DNA from: Candidatus Krumholzibacteriia bacterium
GTDB taxonomy: Bacteria > Krumholzibacteriota > Krumholzibacteriia > G020349025
Reading direction: 5' to 3'
Length of the DNA: 17,332 nucleotides
Assembly (NCBI GenBank): GCA_035649275.1
Contig: DASRJW010000128.1
Coordinates: forward strand, 1 to 17,332
Part shown: positions 14,501-17,332 of the stretch, one piece after another
How positions within the stretch are numbered: position 1 is the stretch's first letter
Layout of the letters: the number at the start of each line of letters is the position of its first letter
Notes under the pieces: model-generated
Seen by the model: the letters and a program-made list of their open reading frames with translations, nothing else
What the model was told of the DNA's origin: nothing
Databases searched by the model: none
Position numbers and translations under genes: made by a program

Positions 14501-15985
14501 TCAGCGGTGCCAGGCGTTCTCGGGCAGGAGCTCTAGCGGTACCAGGTGGCGCTCGGCAGCGTGGCGGAGGAGGCCGCGGAGGCCGCCGCGGAAGTTGTAG
14601 GCGTTGTAGCCGGCTTCCCGCAGGCGCTCGGCCAGGAAGGCGCTCTTCAGGCCGAATTCGCAATACGCCACGTAGCAGCGGCCCTTGTCGAGACTGCCCA
14701 CGAGCTTGAGGGCGTGTTCCAGGTCGAGTCTTTCAGCGCCGGGATAGTGCCAAGCGGCGTAGCCGTGCTCGCCGCGGATGTCGAGGACGACGGCGCCGTC
14801 CGGGACGGTGTCGATCTCCAGCGACTCGAGCGCCCAGTCCTCTTCGCGCAAGCGGCGCGCCGCGAGCGTCGTTCCCTGCGCCAGCACTGCCGCCGCATCC
14901 AGTTCGAGGGCGGCTTCCGCTTCGGCCACGTCGGCGGGCCGGGCCGCGACGGCCGGTTTCTTCGGCACGATGTCGCAGTACTCCTGCACCGTGGCCGAGA
15001 GGTCGTAGGTGCCAATCAGCCGGGCACGCGCGATGATCTCTTCTTTGTCCATGCCCACCAAGGGCCGCAGCACCGGCAAATCAAGGCGACCGTCCAGAGC
15101 GCGCAGGTTCTTGAGCGTCTGCGACGACACTTGGCCCAGGGCTTCGCCGGTGATGATGGCGTGGCCACCGTGGATCCTGCCGGCCTCCTCGGCCACGCGG
15201 TACATGGCGCGCTTCAACGCCAGCTGCCAGAGCGCCGGGTGGCAGCGCGCACGGATGGTCTCCACCACGGGCTCGAACGGCACGACGTGCACCGTCGAAG
15301 GGGTGCCGTAGCCCCAGCGTCCGGCGAGAATCTGCAGCACCCGCAGTGCCCCTTGAGTGTGCACGGCGCCGCCGAGGCGACAAAAGACGAAGTCCAGCGC
15401 CACACCCCGGCGCATCACCATCCAGCTGGCGACGGCGGAATCGAAGCCGCCGGAAAGGAGCGCCACCGCGCGGCCTTCACAGCCGAGGGGCAGGCCGCGC
15501 TGCCCCGGCACGGAAGAGCTGAAGAGATAGGCGGTGCTACCGCGCACCTCGAGGTGACAGGTCACCTGCGGGTCGTCGAGATGCACCTTGCCGTGGTGGC
15601 GCAAACGGTCGCCGAGAGCGACGCAGAGATCATGGGAGGTGAAGGTGGCGCTGCCGCCGGTGCGGGCACGCACGGCGAAGGTCTTCCCCTGCACCGCCGG
15701 GAGGAAATACGGCGCCGCCTGCTCCACCAGCGTTTCCAGCGTCGAAGCGTCCCGCGCTTCCACCGGGGAAAGTGAGTGCACGCCGAAGACGCGGGACGCC
15801 ACCTCCAGCGCCCGCGACTCCTCGGCTTCGAAGAGGAGGCGCACCCAGCCTGGCTCCACGCGAGCCGCGATCCCCTCGCTGCGGAAAGCGTCGCGCAGGT
15901 TGTCGACGAGACGCCGCAGGAAACGACGGCGGGTGCGGTCCGACTTCGTCGTGATGTCCGGGCTCAGCCGCACGAGTGTCTGCAC
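14501..15985 (-). CDS. thiI: ThiI: tRNA uracil-4 sulfurtransferase with rhodanese domain
   Basis: The 494-residue enzyme makes 4-thiouridine in tRNA and can supply sulfur for the thiazole of thiamine. The order is an N-terminal ferredoxin-like region and THUMP domain (about 1-165), the PP-loop ATP-pyrophosphatase core with SGGFDSAVA (178-186), and a C-terminal rhodanese domain (about 395-485). Cys337 in EYCDIVPKKPA corresponds to the E. coli Cys344 that forms the catalytic disulfide. Cys442 in YCEFGLKS is the persulfide-carrying rhodanese cysteine (E. coli Cys456). Length compares with 482 in E. coli. The start is GTG 15983-15985 with GGAGG 4 nt upstream. It follows the beta-barrel gene by 31 bp and is probably co-transcribed with it. 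Confidence 0.95.
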   Translation of the reverse strand: MQTLVRLSPDITTKSDRTRRRFLRRLVDNLRDAFRSEGIAARVEPGWVRLLFEAEESRALEVASRVFGVHSLSPVEARDASTLETLVEQAAPYFLPAVQGKTFAVRARTGGSATFTSHDLCVALGDRLRHHGKVHLDDPQVTCHLEVRGSTAYLFSSSVPGQRGLPLGCEGRAVALLSGGFDSAVASWMVMRRGVALDFVFCRLGGAVHTQGALRVLQILAGRWGYGTPSTVHVVPFEPVVETIRARCHPALWQLALKRAMYRVAEEAGRIHGGHAIITGEALGQVSSQTLKNLRALDGRLDLPVLRPLVGMDKEEIIARARLIGTYDLSATVQEYCDIVPKKPAVAARPADVAEAEAALELDAAAVLAQGTTLAARRLREEDWALESLEIDTVPDGAVVLDIRGEHGYAAWHYPGAERLDLEHALKLVGSLDKGRCYVAYCEFGLKSAFLAERLREAGYNAYNFRGGLRGLLRHAAERHLVPLELLPENAWHR

Positions 15986-16016
15986 GTCGCCTCCGTGACG
16001 CTCCTGCCGTAACCGC

Positions 16017-16643
16017 TTACCGGTGTCCTCCCAGCTTGATGATCAACCCGCCGGTGACTTCCCACTGGTCGAAGAACTCGCCCTCCGTCACCGGATAGCA
16101 AAAGAACGGATCGCACCAGACCCCGGTGCCCGTGGAGATCCAGGTCGGGGCCCAGCGGAAGTCCGCGCGCAAGGCGAGCTTCTGATCGATGTCGCGTCGC
16201 AACCCGGCCCCGATGTTCCAGGCGAAGCGCCCGATGGTCTCGGCGTCGTCGGCCCAGAAGATCGAGGCTCCCAATCCGGCAGTGAAGTAGGGCCGCGCCC
16301 GCGCCCCGCTCCGCGCCGCGTACCAGATGCCGTTGAGCATGATGTCGTCGCGTTTGAAGGATCCGTCGCGCGTCCCGCCCCCGACCAGCGAGGCGTCCCA
16401 GTCGCCCTCCCAGTGGCTCCAGTAGAGTTCTGTGGCCGAGTTGCGCGGCATGTTGGCGTCCAAGGCGACACCGTACGCGGCCGCATCCTTGACGTCGAAG
16501 TCGGAGACGCCCTGCAGGCTGTTGATCCCGCCGCTCCACCGGTAGCCGCCGAATGGAATGATCTCGACGCTTTGTACCTGGGCGCCAGCCCTCGCGCTCG
16601 ACAATGCCAGCAGGACCGACAAACCCACGATGACTCGTCTCAT
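16017..16643 (-). CDS. Small outer-membrane beta-barrel protein
   Basis: The 208-residue protein starts at ATG 16641-16643 behind a strong GGAGGAGGAG. The signal peptide is residues 1-21 (RRVIVGLSVLLALSSARAGA, then QVQSVE). The mature part alternates short amphipathic strands, e.g. VEIIPFGGYRWSGG, YFTAGLGASIFW, WNIGAGLRRDI, LALRADFRWAPTW and a final VTGGLIIKLGGHR, as in OmpA-like/OmpW-like 8-stranded barrels. A CDPFFC pair near residue 176 could form a disulfide in an exposed loop. It ends in GHR and lacks the usual terminal aromatic. Substrate or role is unknown. Confidence 0.82.
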   Translation of the reverse strand: MRRVIVGLSVLLALSSARAGAQVQSVEIIPFGGYRWSGGINSLQGVSDFDVKDAAAYGVALDANMPRNSATELYWSHWEGDWDASLVGGGTRDGSFKRDDIMLNGIWYAARSGARARPYFTAGLGASIFWADDAETIGRFAWNIGAGLRRDIDQKLALRADFRWAPTWISTGTGVWCDPFFCYPVTEGEFFDQWEVTGGLIIKLGGHR

Positions 16644-16952
16644 ACCGACTCCTCCTCCTGGATGGACAACGAAAGCGTACGGTTCGGCAGCCTGTCCCTC
16701 GGCGCCTTCCTTCGTTCCCCCGGGACGAAACACCAACTGCGATGGTGCCGGACCCCCAGCCGCTCCTCGGAGGGCGAGCGGCAAGAGCACACTGGGTGTG
16801 GGGCCTCGGCTCGGGCCAGTGTAGAGGATGCCTTTGCATCATGTCCAACGGGCGCCAGGCCCTTGGATGCTGCTGCCCGGATTGCCCACCGTGAGCGAGC
16901 GGGAGCAGAAGGCTTGTTCGGCTCCGCCATGGGGATTAGAATTCACTCGTCC
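16644..16952. other. 309-bp divergent region between beta-barrel and S8 protease genes
   Basis: The left part should hold the promoter of the beta-barrel/thiI pair, which I could not identify with confidence. The right end carries the protease promoter (16914-16942). I saw no credible additional gene. Confidence 0.5.
16914..16942 (+). promoter_or_regulatory. Predicted sigma-70-like promoter of the S8 protease gene
   Basis: TTGTTC (16914-16919), a 17-bp spacer and TAGAAT (16937-16942; 5 of 6 match). The -10 ends only 10 nt before ATG 16953, so the transcript would be leaderless or nearly so, which fits the lack of a Shine-Dalgarno. Confidence 0.5.
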
Positions 16953-17332
16953 ATGGGACACCGTTCCTCATCGCCGCCACGCACCGAACACCGTCCAGGC
17001 CGCTTTCGAGCGGGCCTTCTCCTCCTGACCCTCGCCCTCTTCCTCCCTGCACCCGAGGCGCAGGGGGCGTCACGCGCCCAGAGCACGGCGCGGCTGCTCC
17101 AGGCTCTGGAAGCGCTGCAGCCCGAGGAAACGCAGGTCCTCTGGGTGTATCTCACCGACAAGGCGACGGGCTCGCTCGGCAAGGGAACGGCGCCGCTGGC
17201 TCTCGTCTCCGAACGGAGCCTGCGCCGTCGGCTCAAGGTGCGGCCGCCGTCGGCGGTCGTGGACGCCTGCGATCTTCCCCTCGACGAGGCTGCGGTGGCG
17301 CTCGTGGCAGCCCGCGCCACGCGCCTGCGGCA
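16953..17332 (+). CDS. N-terminal part of a secreted subtilisin-like (S8) serine protease, cut by window edge
   Basis: The frame from ATG 16953 runs off the right edge (126 codons). A basic N-region (GRFRAG) and hydrophobic LLLLTLALFLPAPEAQG form a signal peptide. The pro-region has the pattern seen before S8 catalytic domains in secreted bacterial proteases: VLWVYLTDKATG, then LVSERSLRRRLK, then a D-LPLDEAAVALV segment. No catalytic Asp/His/Ser motif lies within the window, so the family call rests on the pro-region only. An alternative ATG at 16929 is in frame but would lie upstream of the predicted -10. No Shine-Dalgarno is visible for either. Confidence 0.7.
   Translation, partial: MGHRSSSPPRTEHRPGRFRAGLLLLTLALFLPAPEAQGASRAQSTARLLQALEALQPEETQVLWVYLTDKATGSLGKGTAPLALVSERSLRRRLKVRPPSAVVDACDLPLDEAAVALVAARATRLR

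Overview
The window is very G+C-rich (about two thirds by eye), gene-dense and bacterial. The gene content suggests a diderm bacterium: a signal-peptide outer-membrane beta-barrel, periplasmic multiheme cytochrome c, and an ECF sigma factor paired with a transmembrane Ser/Thr kinase. That pairing, the TPR-CHAT protein and the DTGSG-rich DUF4097 protein resemble Eisenbacteria, Acidobacteriota, Gemmatimonadota or Planctomycetota. I cannot fix the phylum from this window. I saw no rRNA, tRNA, CRISPR array, transposase or phage gene.

Region 1 (1-6271, all on the minus strand, transcribed from 6271 toward 1) is the most interesting part. It is a compact four-gene block: an ECF sigma factor; a membrane Ser/Thr kinase with a C-terminal DUF4384 domain beyond its single membrane helix, overlapping the sigma gene by 17 nt; an exported TPR protein with a C-terminal CHAT (caspase/separase-like) peptidase domain; and a small exported protein cut by the window edge. 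The order suggests a signalling cascade of transcription factor, kinase, protease and possible target or partner. I do not know a named system with this exact arrangement.

Region 2 (6272-9161) holds a 425-bp leader, a complete type II citrate synthase (+) and a convergent acyl-CoA dehydrogenase (-), whose 3' ends are 11 bp apart. Region 3 (9162-11215) holds a 54-aa FmdB-type zinc ribbon protein with a hairpin touching its ribosome binding site. It is followed by an apparent relic of a multiheme cytochrome on the opposite strand, then a secreted DUF4097 protein that starts at TTG and carries about eight DTGSG rungs. A strong hairpin terminator separates this from a convergent tetraheme cytochrome c (11216-11773, -).

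Region 4 (11774-14361) contains a pair of REP-like hairpin repeats, an Lrp/AsnC regulator (-), and a divergent gene for the soluble PntAA subunit of the proton-translocating transhydrogenase, with no pntAB or pntB after it. A doubtful small secreted ORF follows. Region 5 (14501-17332) contains ThiI (tRNA 4-thiouridine synthase with rhodanese domain) downstream of a small beta-barrel protein (both -). Divergent from these is the 5' end of a subtilisin-like (S8) secreted protease that runs off the right edge, behind a recognisable promoter.

The metabolic genes (citrate synthase, acyl-CoA dehydrogenase, PntAA, cytochrome) fit aerobic or respiratory heterotrophy. They are ordinary chromosomal genes and do not form one pathway operon.
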